From assembly GCF_001653235.2 (NCBI RefSeq), contig NC_035794.1:1302001-1366000 (forward strand): a stretch of 64,000 nucleotides of DNA. The letters run 5' to 3'. Positions 34,227 to 45,047 of this stretch are shown one piece after another. The translations under genes were made by a program, and so were the position numbers. How positions within the stretch are numbered: position 1 is the stretch's first letter; every line of letters begins with the position of its first letter. Source of the stretch: Pochonia chlamydosporia 170 (taxonomy: Eukaryota; Ascomycota; Sordariomycetes; Hypocreales; Clavicipitaceae). The notes below the pieces were generated by a model, which saw nothing but the letters and a program-made list of their open reading frames with translations, did no database searches and was not told the origin of the DNA.

Positions 34227-35339
34227 TTACGATGAAGAAAAAATGAGATTCTAGGGCAGCCACCAATGTCTATTCTTTGAAGAAGGACGACATAGCCTCG
34301 TCAAGCCTCACAGCACGACAAATGCTGCCGCGAATTTGCGATTGGGTTCTAATACTCTTTGTGCACCATTAACTTGCCTCTCATACATTTGACAGGACAT
34401 TGAAACTGCCGTCCGCTGGCAGCTGAACACAACCTTGTTCACATGAGAGGCCTGAAATGCACGAGGCGTTGTTGTCAGCGCACTGTGGCTGGGCTGTGCT
34501 GCAGGTGTGCCAGACCATGAAAGTTCAGCTACTAATAAAGATTTGCTATAGTGATAGCTTCATGGAATATCACAACATCCATGTTCTCAATTGGCCCATC
34601 AGCTAGGTGGCTGAATGTCGCGGCTGACCGCTGGAGAGACCTCGAGCGAACAAACAGTTGACAATTCTAGCGACTTACATGGGTCGAAGACCTCCCACAG
34701 GGGAGTTGAGGGTGTAAGTCTGGTTCTCGCTTTGCTGTGGCTGCTGCCGACGGCCTTGACCTAGTACCATCAAATAAGATGTCGTTCATGGGCAGCCTTT
34801 GTTCTCGTGCTGGTGCCGGTGCCGTGCGCCAGGTACACGCAATTCTGTGGATTGTAGGCAAGGAAAGACAGGACGGAGGCCCCCAAACCGTGACATGGCG
34901 GTTCTGGCGAAACTTACGCCGCCGTGGTGGCTGATGTCTTCAGGTTGTCCGCAGTGAATCGAAACTCACACGTCGTTCGAGTTGACATGTTTGCGGAATC
35001 AGTCCGTTTTGAACGACTGAAGGAACTTGTCCCGGCTGCCGGACTTGAGATGAGTGCGGAGTTGGTGCGTATACATAATTGGTGTTGTTTTAAAATGTAA
35101 CAATTCCAATAATAGACAATTAAATACAAACCCAAGGAGAACACTGGCTCAGACAATGCCGCAACATGACAGACTATAGTAGCTGATGAAGCCACGAGCT
35201 ATAGCTGAACATCAGCCTCTGTTGCTGGTCTGACCCTGAACGTGACGAGGAATATAAGTGGCAGAATGACCGCTTGTTTTGCAACGTGTTTGTCTTATCC
35301 TGTCGAATCTCTTGTTAACCCACCATCCGTCTCATAACG
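34227..35339. other. intergenic with a small Cys-rich open frame
   Basis: Between the membrane protein gene and the secreted Cys-rich gene. Apart from the short minus-strand frame at 34381-34518 described separately, I see nothing convincing. Confidence 0.45.
34381..34518 (-). CDS. possible small Cys-rich peptide or exon (45 aa)
   Basis: A 46-codon frame on the minus strand from an ATG, with Cys at residues 6, 13, 20, 26 and 30 (MVWHTCSTAQPQC…, NNASCISGLSCEQGC). The cysteine spacing and Asn/Ser/Gly content look like a secreted disulfide-rich domain, but there is no signal peptide in the same frame and a stop lies just upstream. An AG acceptor (CACCTGCAG) within the frame means it could be the last exon of a longer gene whose first exon I could not find. 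May be a relic. Confidence 0.3.
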   Translation of the reverse strand: MVWHTCSTAQPQCADNNASCISGLSCEQGCVQLPADGSFNVLSNV

Positions 35340-36389
35340 ATGCTGTCAACCTTGCCGCACATCCTTAGTGTTCTTCTTTTTCTTCCACCTCAGGGAGCAG
35401 CAGGGTGGCCGTCACCAACACCTACAAGTTTTGCAGCGAGCTTGGTAACACAGGATGCTGCTGCCCTGTACACGTACACTCAGCCGCCTTGCGCCCAGTT
35501 GTCTGGTGACAAGAGTATGATCCCTCCCATATGCCACTTGCCAATAATTCCAGGAATGTACCGCTCGCTAAAAGCAACTAGGTGTGTCGGATTACATGTT
35601 TAATTGTCCCTCGGACCAAACATGTGCTGTGGGCATTCCCATCTCCAAGGGCCAATACTGGGGGTGCTGCAAAACAATTCCCATCCCGGGATGTGTTTCG
35701 TTGTCTTGCCCAACGTACACTGCGTGCGTCGATTCCACAGCCCTCTGCTCCTCCTGTGGGCCAGCCTGCATGATGAATTCCGAGGTGTTGAAATGGTAAG
35801 CCACCACTTACACCCCTGAGACAACTCCAACTCTTATCCCAGGACTTGGCGACATGATGTTTCAGCCTTATTCTTACTATACATTGGGGTGTTTGTCTTG
35901 TCAGCTAACAACCAGACTTTTGGCAGCTCTGTATCTACCAAACCTTTCTGTGCCGTAGGCAGCGCCTTTCTCATCCCTCAAAGCCCTGGGCAACTTGCAT
36001 CATCCTCAACAACAGCCGCCATGCTGCAATACGCCTGCGCAGATCATCCGTATACGCTCACCTTCTCTGCTTTTGCAGTCAACTCATTCAAACCGAGTGT
36101 GTGCGCGCCACCCTGGATCGAGACACCATCGTTGTTGGCCGCCTGGAGCAAGACGGCTCAGCCTGCAGTTGGCTCTGCCCTGATGGAAGCCTTTGGCAAC
36201 CCATTTGACAAGATTACTGTCAGCGCCAACTTTTCATTGTCGACTGTCGTGCCCAAGAGTACTTGCATATTTACCCCTGCACCGCCTACGACAACCACCA
36301 CTTCGGGGACTGTTGGTCGGGGATATTCTGCGAGTTGTTGCCTGTATTTTATGTTCTTGATCTCTATCAGCCCAGTTTTGTTCTTTTGA
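35340..36389 (+). CDS. secreted Cys-rich surface protein, possibly GPI-anchored
   Basis: Exons 35340-35505, 35582-35795 and 35843-36389, 308 aa. Signal peptide (ILSVLLFLPPQGAAGW) then a domain of closely spaced cysteines: CPSDQTCAVG, GCCKTIPIPGC, CPTYTACVD, LCSSCGPACM. The C-terminal part is Ser/Thr-rich with a TTTTTSGT linker and ends in a hydrophobic tail (CCLYFMFLISISPVLFF), the usual shape of a GPI-anchor signal, although the cysteines in it are odd. The second junction (KW/TWRHDVSALFLLYIG) yields a hydrophobic segment that I do not trust fully; another acceptor could change about 25 residues there. A fungal surface or effector-like protein; no function assigned. Confidence 0.6.
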
Positions 36390-37291
36390 GGCGCATGACT
36401 CGGATCAGTGTTGGGCATTATACCCTAGCTTTTAGATTGTCAACTAGAATACCCCTGTTGGACATGCCTTGTTACATGCCAGATCATCACGCCAAGTTTC
36501 CCCGAACATCCCAAGATTGTCAATCCAACATGAAGCCTCCCGTATAAACCTCGGTATTCATAGACATGTTGATGCAGTCGGTGGCAGAACGCGCTAGTAT
36601 TGACGTCCTTCTCTTAGAGCATTTTGTTGGACAACCCTCGTCTGGACAGAGACTTAACGGTAGACTATTCGCAGCCACCTATTGCTCTAATATTTTCTGT
36701 ACTTCATAGAATTGTGCGATTGAACTGCCAAATGTTGCTTTCCTATAGTGATAACCCTGGGTGCATGGCTTAAAGCATAAGCAAAAAGACCTAATTTGGC
36801 TTTCTACTGGCAGAGTATTGGGCTATGGGGACATGAAAGGGATACTCAGCGTCAATGCCCTGGGAGTTCTTCAAAAATGAGTCAGGTTATTTCCATCTCT
36901 TCAGCAAAGTGAGAATCTTGAGAACATGCCCAGGTCCCTGCCTTGGACTTTTGCAGAACATCTGCCATCAGGTACATTCTCAAATGACACACGGCCCTTA
37001 GACTTGGTCCAGCTGATTGCAGTTGTATGCCTCCGTCTTGGGGAATTGCGGCCTCCCTATCCATGCTTGGCGTGGCATGAACCATCTCGCGAACTGGAAT
37101 CATTAGCTGCATCCTGTTCTGAGCTGTTGGTTGTCTCACGCAATACAAAGCAGACACGGCCGTCTCTAAACGTCACCTCACGACGCTCACTTTTTTTTTT
37201 ATCGACTCAAGGCGTCCTGCAAAAGATGCGGAACCTGCATTTCATTACGCTGCTGGCAAACCATCTAAAGACGGCATGAATCTGCGTACAC
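36390..37291. other. intergenic, no gene seen
   Basis: Short open frames on both strands overlap and have no protein-like features. 3' flanks of both neighbours. Confidence 0.5.
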
Positions 37292-38191
37292 TTAAACAAC
37301 AACGCCAAGAATAGTCTTCACAACCTCATCCCATGTCCGTCTGGGCAAATCATGTCCCATTCTATCAATCACCACCAACTTCGCACCAGCAATCTCCTCA
37401 CGTAACACCTCACCATGCCGCAGCGGTACATTTTTATCTTTCCGTCCGTGAATCACAACAGTAGGGCATTTGACCTTGTTCAAGTCTTCTCTCGGCCACC
37501 TCGTCCACGCCGCGGCCTGCTGGTTGAAAAAGCTATTCACCGCTCCTCCATCTATTTCAGCACGATCAAACGCCAAGCCGGCGCGCTCTGCACTCTCCCG
37601 TTCTTCCTCCACAGATAGCGGCTCAGAAGCCATCTGACTCTCGAAATATGTAAGAAACTTGACTGCTTGCTCTCGGTTGTGCCAATTGGTAGGTGTAGGC
37701 GCTGCCGCAATTCGTTTGAGTAGCTCGGGGTCCAGACCTTGGATGTTATCCTCTGGGCCAGGTCCCGGACCAACAGGGCTGGAGCTGATGAGTGTGAGGC
37801 TTCTCACTCGCTCTGGGTGGTTGACTGCGATAGACCAGGCGATTCCTCCGCCGAGACTGAAGCCGATCATGTTTGCGGACTGTACCTTTAAGTGGTCTAA
37901 AAGAGCGAGGGCGTCGTTGCACAGGTCGTTGAGGAAGTAGGTTCGTCGATCCTCGGGCAATAGAGCGAAATGCGTAGACCTTCCTGTATCGCGAATGTCA
38001 TAGCGGATGAAGTAGAATGGCGTCGTCCCTTCTTGGCAAATTTTGGCGAGGAAAGCCTCGTGCCATGAGAGCATTGACTGGCCGCCTCCTGATAGGAAGA
38101 GAATTGGCATTGCGTCGGGTGATCCAAAGGTCTGGTAACAGAGTTTGGAGCCGTCTTGGAGGGCCAAGATTTGTTCTGGGTTTGGATTCAT
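37292..38191 (-). CDS. alpha/beta hydrolase
   Basis: Intronless, 299 aa. Full alpha/beta hydrolase fold: oxyanion region LFLSGGGQSMLSWHE, YDIRDTGRS, nucleophile elbow GFSLGG with Ser112, acid HGRKDKNVP with Asp252, and general base RMGHDLP with His280. The overall pattern (YDxRDTGRS, HGxxDxxVP, GHDLP) is of the RdmC/methylesterase and epoxide-hydrolase-like group that act on small esters; the true substrate is unknown. No signal peptide, so cytosolic. It lies about 5 kb to the left of the amine cluster and is separated from it by decayed sequence, so membership is doubtful. The start ATG opens MNPNPEQILALQDGSKLCYQ, the usual strand beta-1. Confidence 0.88.
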   Translation of the reverse strand: MNPNPEQILALQDGSKLCYQTFGSPDAMPILFLSGGGQSMLSWHEAFLAKICQEGTTPFYFIRYDIRDTGRSTHFALLPEDRRTYFLNDLCNDALALLDHLKVQSANMIGFSLGGGIAWSIAVNHPERVRSLTLISSSPVGPGPGPEDNIQGLDPELLKRIAAAPTPTNWHNREQAVKFLTYFESQMASEPLSVEEERESAERAGLAFDRAEIDGGAVNSFFNQQAAAWTRWPREDLNKVKCPTVVIHGRKDKNVPLRHGEVLREEIAGAKLVVIDRMGHDLPRRTWDEVVKTILGVVV

Positions 38192-39854
38192 GGTGATGAA
38201 GGTTGATCAATTGTGTTCGTTGTCAACAAGGAGCAAGTTGGAAAGGGACGCAGTTCAACATTTATAGCCACGGACCTCGCTGATGCCTGGAGAAGACTCA
38301 GACGATTCGGATTCGGATTCACTTTATCGTGAGGCTTAGGGCCTATGTTTCGCGTTTTTGCACGCTACCATATTCATCTTCCGTCGTATTACGTGCATGA
38401 TATACGACGCTCTGCAGAATACACGATGCCCATGATAGACTAGTGGAAAGCCACATGGTGGTCACCGACAATGCGAAAACGAAGCCCGCACAGTAAAGTA
38501 AATGGTATTTACTAAAGAGAGCCTTTAATGATTAGTATTCGAAATGTACTCAAGAAGCCTTAATGTTCATCTCCGGCACCCAGGGCTACCGAGTTTGCAC
38601 TGACGAAATCTCAGTAGATAAAGTCTGCTTACAAAACTCTATGTATAATTTGGAGCCTAGCTTGGGAAACTCAGGGAACATGCTCGCTATAACAGGCGTG
38701 ATAACTTTAGCAACACGCAAACACACCATGATCTCACTCCTACACGACATTGCATACGTGCATGGTTAGCTTTTCTAAAGCACCATAGAGTCCGGACGCG
38801 GCTCGGTGACATGCGCCCCCGGCGCAGTCACAATGCTGCGGTTTTCCGCATTCCGCAAAATGGCTAAGTACTATTTTGCCGACAAAGTATAGAAGACTGC
38901 GGTAACCTCTTTGATTTTGCCAAATCTTACGTAGGCGAAGACAGATAGCTAACGCACTTATTCATAACTGGCGCTTGGCAACGCCATCAGGTTCAAATGT
39001 GTACGTTAGCATTCTGCAAAACAGAAGCGGTGCAGACTTTTCCATCTTTAATCAAGCAACGCCAGCGATAGTTTCCAGGGTTTATTACAAACGAGGTCTG
39101 CATGCTAACGGATTGGCGGTATCCTATTTTACTAATTCTTCGCTTTGGGTAGAACAACATTAGGACAACGGCATTGCTCTTCTGTATTATGGTGCTAGCC
39201 CTCGCAATAATAGTAGACAAAGTAGACAACTTATTAGTAAGATTACCCATTAGTTTCGTCGTCATGTTATCAGGTCTTAACTGGCTGGTCCAAGTGCAGA
39301 GACGATTTACTGCGGCTTTTTACTTTGCGTAGATTCTAGACAAGATATCCAAATCTAAATTTAGTGTCTTCTTCTCAGTGTTAGGTGCAATCAGAGCATT
39401 GCTTGCATTGTATTTTTTTTGACAATGCTCTAGGTACAATAGGATGTCAAAAGAATTTACCTCAACAAGAAGGTATCCCATATCACGTTATGCACTTAGG
39501 CGAAGTAAAATGTGTTAGTGTGTGCTAGGATACTTTTTAACCACCAACAGACTTTAGGCTAATCTCTTATCTATGGTGACAAGGGCAGTGTACATCTATT
39601 GTATGTGATAACTGGCTATTGTTCCCTAGGCTAGGTAATGTAAATCATAGCCTGCTCTCGTAGGTATCAAACGCTATTTATAAAGGTAGAAATATACCAT
39701 AAAAATATATGCAACAAACCAGTTTTTTGCTCTTTCTACGTTATTTGCCCCCCCTATTCTCCTAAGCAACCATCAAGTTTAAAGAGCTAATTTCGATATA
39801 TATATCTTTCTCTCTTCTCTCTCGCTCTCTCTCTCTCACAAAAAACAAAAACAA
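38192..39854. other. AT-rich accessory DNA, no intact gene
   Basis: Strongly AT-rich with poly-T runs and stops in all frames. Contains a 15-nt hairpin TGCGCC-CCC-GGCGCA (38812-38826). It looks like decayed sequence; no transposon protein recognised. Confidence 0.45.
39807..39838. repeat. CT-rich tract before small secreted gene
   Basis: Imperfect CT repeat ending 17 nt before the ATG at 39855. Pyrimidine tracts just before the transcription start are common in highly expressed fungal genes, which supports this as a real promoter. Confidence 0.7.
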
Positions 39855-40079
39855 ATGAAGTTCACCGCAATTCTTGTTATAGCCCTGTTCGCTAGCCTTA
39901 TCGAGGCTGTGCTGCCACCGAAGACTCCGGCGAAAGCGGCAAAAGCGGCAAAAGCTCGCCGTCCAAGAAAAAGAAACACGACAAGAGTACAAAGAAACAC
40001 GAGGGGATGGGACGCCAGAGTACACGTGACCAGGGGGGTAACTCTTGGAGTTCGTGCTACCAAGCAAGAGAATACTTGA
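39855..40079 (+). CDS. small secreted cationic peptide precursor
   Basis: 74 aa. Good signal peptide (MKFTAILVIALFASLIEA) preceded by a CT tract and an A-rich context, then a 9-nt tandem repeat giving AKAAKAAKA and an Arg-rich sequence with dibasic sites (RPRKR) and a basic remainder. Unusually, a second frame that enters at the same repeat stays open just as long and reads more like a mature protein (GKSGKSSPSKKKKHDKSTKK… ending CYQAREYLTKC, stop near 40090). A slip of one base in the AAAAGCGGC repeat would swap frames. Either the annotated frame or a spliced or frameshifted variant is the true product. Confidence 0.5.
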   Translation: MKFTAILVIALFASLIEAVLPPKTPAKAAKAAKARRPRKRNTTRVQRNTRGWDARVHVTRGVTLGVRATKQENT

Positions 40080-40589
40080 CAAAATGCTAAGCAAGCAATA
40101 AACTAACTGGGTCGTGCTCCGCTAGGATTGCCGGAACCCTTGGGGTTCTACAAAATATGGTGCCTGTATTGTTTTTGAGAATTGGAAAAGAAAGGAAGTC
40201 CCTTGTGGTGATTATTCGCCTGTAAGTTAATGGATAAGAGACTATATATTCTAAAGTTAAAGAATGCCGGTAAAGAATGCTAATTAGCTTATTTTGCCAG
40301 TGTACGGCTGACGATTCCGCTCATAACTGTCTTTGGCATGGGGGATATGCAGAATGCACTTAGAGGTTGTAGCTTTGCGTGAGACCTTAGGCCGGCTATT
40401 AGTGTATAGGAAATCGACTCAACTTGCATTTACATCTACCACAGACACTGAAATATAAGGGGGGTCTAATCGAAACATTTCCGACTGCGCAACTGGTTTA
40501 GTGAGGGGCGAGGATGAGATAAGAAGGATTCTAGAGGTTGGCGGTATCTCTTGTAACTCACCACCCTCAGACCTAGAGGTGGTTCTTAT
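40080..40589. other. AT-rich intergenic region
   Basis: No intact gene. A short hairpin (GAACCC TT GGGGTTC) lies near 40135. Confidence 0.4.
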
Positions 40590-41515
40590 GACTGCTTTTA
40601 TACACAAATGGATTCCCTGTTTTGCTTGAACTTCTCCTTGTTCTTATAATCATACGCAATGTGATTCCAAAGGAGCCACGCAAACCAATCCTGCCACCAC
40701 TGCGCTTGCCTGGCACGCGCTGGACTTGCGAACCTCTTAAGCAACAGCTATCTGGTACAGTCGTCTCATAGCCGTTTTTAGATGACAATAACAGCGGCAT
40801 CTACAGACTGACATCCGTTAAGCCAACATCGGCGGTAGCCTGAAGTAGCTTCACAACGACAGCCCTGGGTCTAACCACAATAGCCTATAAGAGCTTTGTT
40901 CTGCTATACTTGGTGTCTCTCGCTTTGATTTTAGCTCTTGCGTTATTTAAATTATCGACAATCTTGTCATAGCCCAGATGTAATGCCACTATGAGATCTG
41001 TGAAGCCCGTCGGTAGCCTTATATGCGTAGTGTTCCTGTAGATCCTAAACCACGCCGAGTAGCTCTTCGAAGTTGGATCTCCCTTGCAATGTCACGATGG
41101 TCTTGGTGCGACTTCATGGACGTCTATACGCTCGGGTTAATTGGTAACAAGTAAAGCACTCAGAATAGTGAGAATTACCAGACATAAATTCGCTGAACTT
41201 CTTTTCAGTAGTGACGGTTTTCGATGGGATCTGGCAGGATTTGCATATGCAGCTGCCATCATTGGCGAATAACCCTGTCACTCTTTATTTTGATGGAAAT
41301 CTGAGTAATCGCATATGCCTCGAGTAATTAGGCGTGGGAAATGGTCCATTAGTCCTGCAGCCCCCATTTCAAAGCACAAGACACCCTTCTCTGCTGCGAG
41401 CTTATCCCGAATGAAGGGGTTTTCATCAATCGGCTTGCTGGAGCAATTAGGCCATAGTGGACAAATGGTTGATCTTTGTCCCTAGTGCGCTCGGTTCGTG
41501 GTATTAAGTTTAATG
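40590..41515 (-). pseudogene. decayed NLR-like gene: nucleoside phosphorylase-like domain plus ankyrin repeats
   Basis: Minus strand, several frames. At about 41222-41510 the pieces [55 protein letters not shown] and MAAAYA are the C-terminal half of a PNP_UDP (nucleoside phosphorylase-like) domain as found in fungal NLR-type proteins. Downstream come HQDHRDIAREIQ (41070-41110), then ankyrin-like TDLIVALHLGYDKIVDNLNN, ARAKIKARDTKYSR, VVVKLLQA and PLLLSSKNGYETTV. At least one frameshift (LMKTP to FIRDK) and stops (NKE*QGY, TGA where Trp is usual) break the frame. No NACHT or other NTPase stretch is visible between the domains, so it was lost or never present. These families act in fungal allorecognition and innate immunity. 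Not functional as it stands. Confidence 0.7.
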
Positions 41516-42419
41516 GGCTTTTAGCACATATTCCCAGGCAGCTTGTTTCAACCACGGCTGCCATTTTCACCGCGGCCGCCAAAGAACGGTGTAGTTAAAG
41601 CGCCCATTGAGAGTTGGCGTCACATATTTGTCCCGGGCGCCTCTGGTTTTCAGCAGCTCGAGTCTGCGGGAAAAGAACCCCGAGGTAGGGTTGGGCTGTT
41701 GAACAGTTTGGCATGACAACACATTGCATGGCCCTTCAGCGGATTGGTGCCGTTTGACTTCAACTCGCATACATCATTGGCAAGTAATTTCAATCATCTA
41801 ACACACCGGGATGATTCCTGGCCGGAACCCTGTGACTTAGCTTTGGCGCTTGAACTTCTCATTTTGTTAAGCTCCGACTGGTAGCTGAAACCTTTCTAGT
41901 TCAGCTGCATTTACGTCAGTTTGTTGGTTTCATCTGACCATCTTCGAATCCTTCGCTTTATATCCAAGTTAAGCCACTGTAAGCATGGTCAAGTCGATCT
42001 TCCTAAAAATGAATGATAGGAAGTTGTGGAGCTGTTGAGGTGCCGATTGAGCCGGTAAAGAATCAATTCCATGACCAGTGGCAAGCGTAGAATCTGTAGA
42101 TCTTGTTGGTAGATCCTCGTGGCGAACCCTGTTAATGGATCAGGTTTGCAGGTCGTTGCCTGGCAGTGTGTTGTTGGCTGACGTCCCACATACTGACAGT
42201 CGACGTCAATCGGCCACAGACGGGAATTACGTTAAATTCCAAGGCATGATACATGGTTTGTGAAAGGTTAGGTTGAAATATGCCTAGCATCGCTAACTAT
42301 ATAAATTCACATCATCTCCAACTAATTCTGATTGTCTTGCAAGGCATCGTTCACATCCATCTCAGTTACATCAATATTACACATTTCTTATCTAACAGAA
42401 TTACACAAGTCTCATCAAA
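41516..42419. other. intergenic; upstream part of relic unrecognised
   Basis: The N-terminal half of the phosphorylase-like relic should lie at 41.5-41.9 kb on the minus strand, but I cannot recognise it. The right end holds the promoter and leader of the small secreted gene at 42420. Confidence 0.4.
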
Positions 42420-42751
42420 ATGAAGGCCCAAACCATTCTTATCACTCTCTTCGCGGCGGTAGCTCTCGCCGCACCAGCTGACGAGCCAACCAGAGTCGTC
42501 CGAAACCCAACCAAGGTCCAGCACAAGCGCTACTATGGCGAGCAATTCTGCGATTGCGTCGATGATTGTATGTCTTTGATCCCCTTCTTCTCGCTCAAGA
42601 ATGCAAAGAACCTGCTAACCTTCATCGTGTAGGCACCAATGCAAACGCTGGCAGCGGAGGGGAAGGAGGTGTTGGACTTGGCGCTTGTATGGACGGCTGC
42701 TATGATTTCCCCACTCCTACCGCTGGTACATGCAGCGAGCTGGGAGGATAA
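42420..42751 (+). CDS. small secreted Cys-rich peptide precursor with Kex2 site
   Basis: Exons 42420-42567 and 42633-42751, 88 aa. Signal peptide (MKAQTILITLFAAVALAAPA), a propeptide ending in the dibasic pair KR (VQHKR), then a mature peptide starting YYGEQFCDCVDDC with Gly-rich middle (NANAGSGGEGGVGLGAC) and MDGCYDFPTPTAGTCSE. Six cysteines in the mature part could form three disulfides. The 65-nt intron splits the Cys codon of DDC precisely. It has the shape of a processed defensin-like or effector peptide; I do not recognise a family. Confidence 0.75.
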
Positions 42752-43016
42752 TCATGTATCGTAGTTTATACCGTATCGGGGTAAACACAGCGTCAGTTCA
42801 AAGTTGTGCGCTGCTGTCTTTGGGGTCAGCTGCAGCCGTACTTGCGGGCTCAGCTTGGCTGGTAGTTGATATGTTTAGTTCACAAAAAGCAGAAGAGGAA
42901 AGTGGAGTAATACTGCTGTCTTTCCTTACTTTATCAGGTATTATTCGTGAAGATGTGAGCATGACATAAGAACATAGCCCCAACATCCTCTGGGTATCTG
43001 CATGCAGGCCCATGGT

Positions 43017-45047
43017 TCAGACCTGACCCAGGGCAAAGCCCACCTCATCTCCCTGGTAATTATCATCAAACAAGGTATCCATGAATGAAGATGCTCCAAG
43101 CGCATCAAAAACCGATAGAGGCCCCTCGGAAATCCACTGAACAAGAGGTTCAACCCCTTGGGCCTCCTGAAGAGCATGGTTTTGCGCAACTCCCTCCAAA
43201 ATCGGATTATGTACCACCGCATCCTTGGACGTTGACCAAGCTCTCAACTGCGGAAAGAACGCATTCAACTGCCATATCTCTTCATCTTGTCGGAAGTTAT
43301 TCCCCTGTGGTTGATTCTTATCTTGCTCCATAGCTTGCTGCGAGAGCAAGTCTCTTCGCTCACATTGAAGTCGCTGGATCTTGTGGCTCACTGTCCTGGC
43401 GACCCCGAACCTTGGCTGCAGCTGTTCGACAACAGAGCACAAAATTTCAAGGCTCTCCTTGCGCTGGGATTCCATTGACGCCGTCTCCGGCTTGTAGTAG
43501 AGAAGAGGTATGGCCGCTGTCAGACACCAGAAGGCGTGCATGGTGGTAAGCAGAGCTACTTGCTCCCTGTAGAGAATTTCCTCATATAAGCTTGCTATGC
43601 ATGTTGATGCTAGTAGACAGGCGGTTGAGCAGGGCCACTGTTTTGCAAACTGGCGTGACATTGCTTGCGAGAGAATGACTGTGCCGAAATATTCGATGTG
43701 CAGCTCCGTGACGGGGTAATGATATGTGGTTCTGTAGCCGGCGGCATCGTAGAGACGTAAATCTGGGTGTAACTGTGCTATCCAAAGGGAAAGTGACTCG
43801 GAAATTTGAGCCTTTTCCTGTGGAGAAGACGCATTCCTTGATATTTTGAGGGCGAGTTCCCCCATGATACTGGCCATGGCCGTATCTGCAATGAAGTACC
43901 TGGCCTGTAGGTTGGGCTCCTCGAAGTCGTCTTCCGTGAGAAGTGAGACATCAAAGTCTTCTGTTTTTAATACGGGTGGTCGACCGTAAATAAGAGCCTG
44001 AATACAATCACTCGACTGATGAAACTAGTCAGCTTGTATGCAGATTGGGGGAGGGATTTCCACTCACATTGAGAAGCCACCAAAGTCTTCGCCGACACGC
44101 TCGATCCGCCTTACTCGCATACGTAGAGTTTTTATGCATGCCCATCTGCACAGCGAGACGCAGGGCACTACCAGTCGCGTGCCATGGTCCATCCAAGCTT
44201 ACAATGTGAGATGGGATTGGACTCCAAAGAGTTAATAGGCACAGGACTTTGAGAACCACCATCATGTTGGGTTCAAAATTCACGCAAATTAGAACTTTTA
44301 CCTTCTCATATAAAGCGCGCGTCCTGGGAAAACTGTCTGGGAGATTGGGATGGCGCATCAGACTCCCTGCCATACAGACGGCTTGCTGGAGCAACACGGA
44401 AGCGCGTGGCGACTCTACCTCAGCCCGATCGATGATGGGGAAGGTGTAGCTAAGATTGGCGAAAAAAGCATCAAATAAGGCTTGTCGCAAAGCGGGCTTA
44501 GGAAGCTTGTGGGCATCGGTTGCTCTGAGAATCTTGACTTTCACATCAGTCGTGATACTCCCGGACATTTCAGTCGGTGGCAAGGCAGTTGATGGCTTGC
44601 CCGACTCATCCTCGTAATCAGCATCCTGGAGAACAGAGTGCTCAGCAAAGTATGCCGAGTTGATATCCTTATCTCCCAGTCTATTTGGAGCGGCTTCTGA
44701 TAAAGCATAGGAGATATCAGGCCGCGAATTGATAATAGGCGACGATGTCCTGGACCGATGTGGCACATGCCGCTCAGGCTGCTGGCTTCGTTTTCGGACG
44801 CCTTCACGGCGACTGTAGAGGTTTAGCTTTGTACTTTGTGGGGATGTGAGTTTCAATTTACGGACATGCAGGAGACTTTGTGTCTTCGGCAGTATGCACA
44901 TGTGTTATCGAGGCTCTCTTCCAAGTCACACTTGATCTGTGGACATGAGTGTCAGTCTTACACTTCAGCAAGACAGACCGGTCTTACCTTGCGTCCGTGG
45001 CACTGAACGCACACCAGTCGAGCGCGGTTCTTTAGTAGTGCGCTCAT
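43017..45047 (-). CDS. Zn2Cys6 transcription factor of the amine cluster
   Basis: Minus strand, exons 44988-45047, 44866-44936, 44068-44812 and 43017-44015, 624 aa. The zinc cluster has Cys at 13, 16, 23, 33, 36, 43 (CVQCHGRKIKC…CAYCRRHKVSC), split between exons 1 and 2. The fungal-specific TF domain follows: LFDAFFANLSYTFPIIDRAE, LLQQAVCMAGSLM, FEPNMMVVLKVLCLLTLW, LDGPWHATGSALRLAVQMGM, CRRRLWWLLNSSDCIQALIY/GRPP and a C-terminal Phe/Asp-rich end (FMDTLFDDNYQG). The overall pattern is of the cutinase-activator (CTF1)-like group. The second donor (GTCCGT) is unusual, so residues 44-46 are uncertain. Its position at the head of the cluster suggests it is the local regulator. A CCGAGG lies 112 bp upstream. 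Confidence 0.85.

Noticed and set aside
37292..38191. Alpha/beta hydrolase as the esterase of the amine cluster
   Set aside because: Tempting by analogy with fumonisin catabolism, but about 5 kb of decayed sequence and a secreted gene lie between, and its strand and promoter give no link.
38812..38826. Short GC hairpin as a transposon end
   Set aside because: No matching partner, no target duplication and no transposase fragment nearby.
38975..39265. Overlapping 60-90-codon frames in AT-rich DNA
   Set aside because: Both strands open by chance; no signal peptide or motif.
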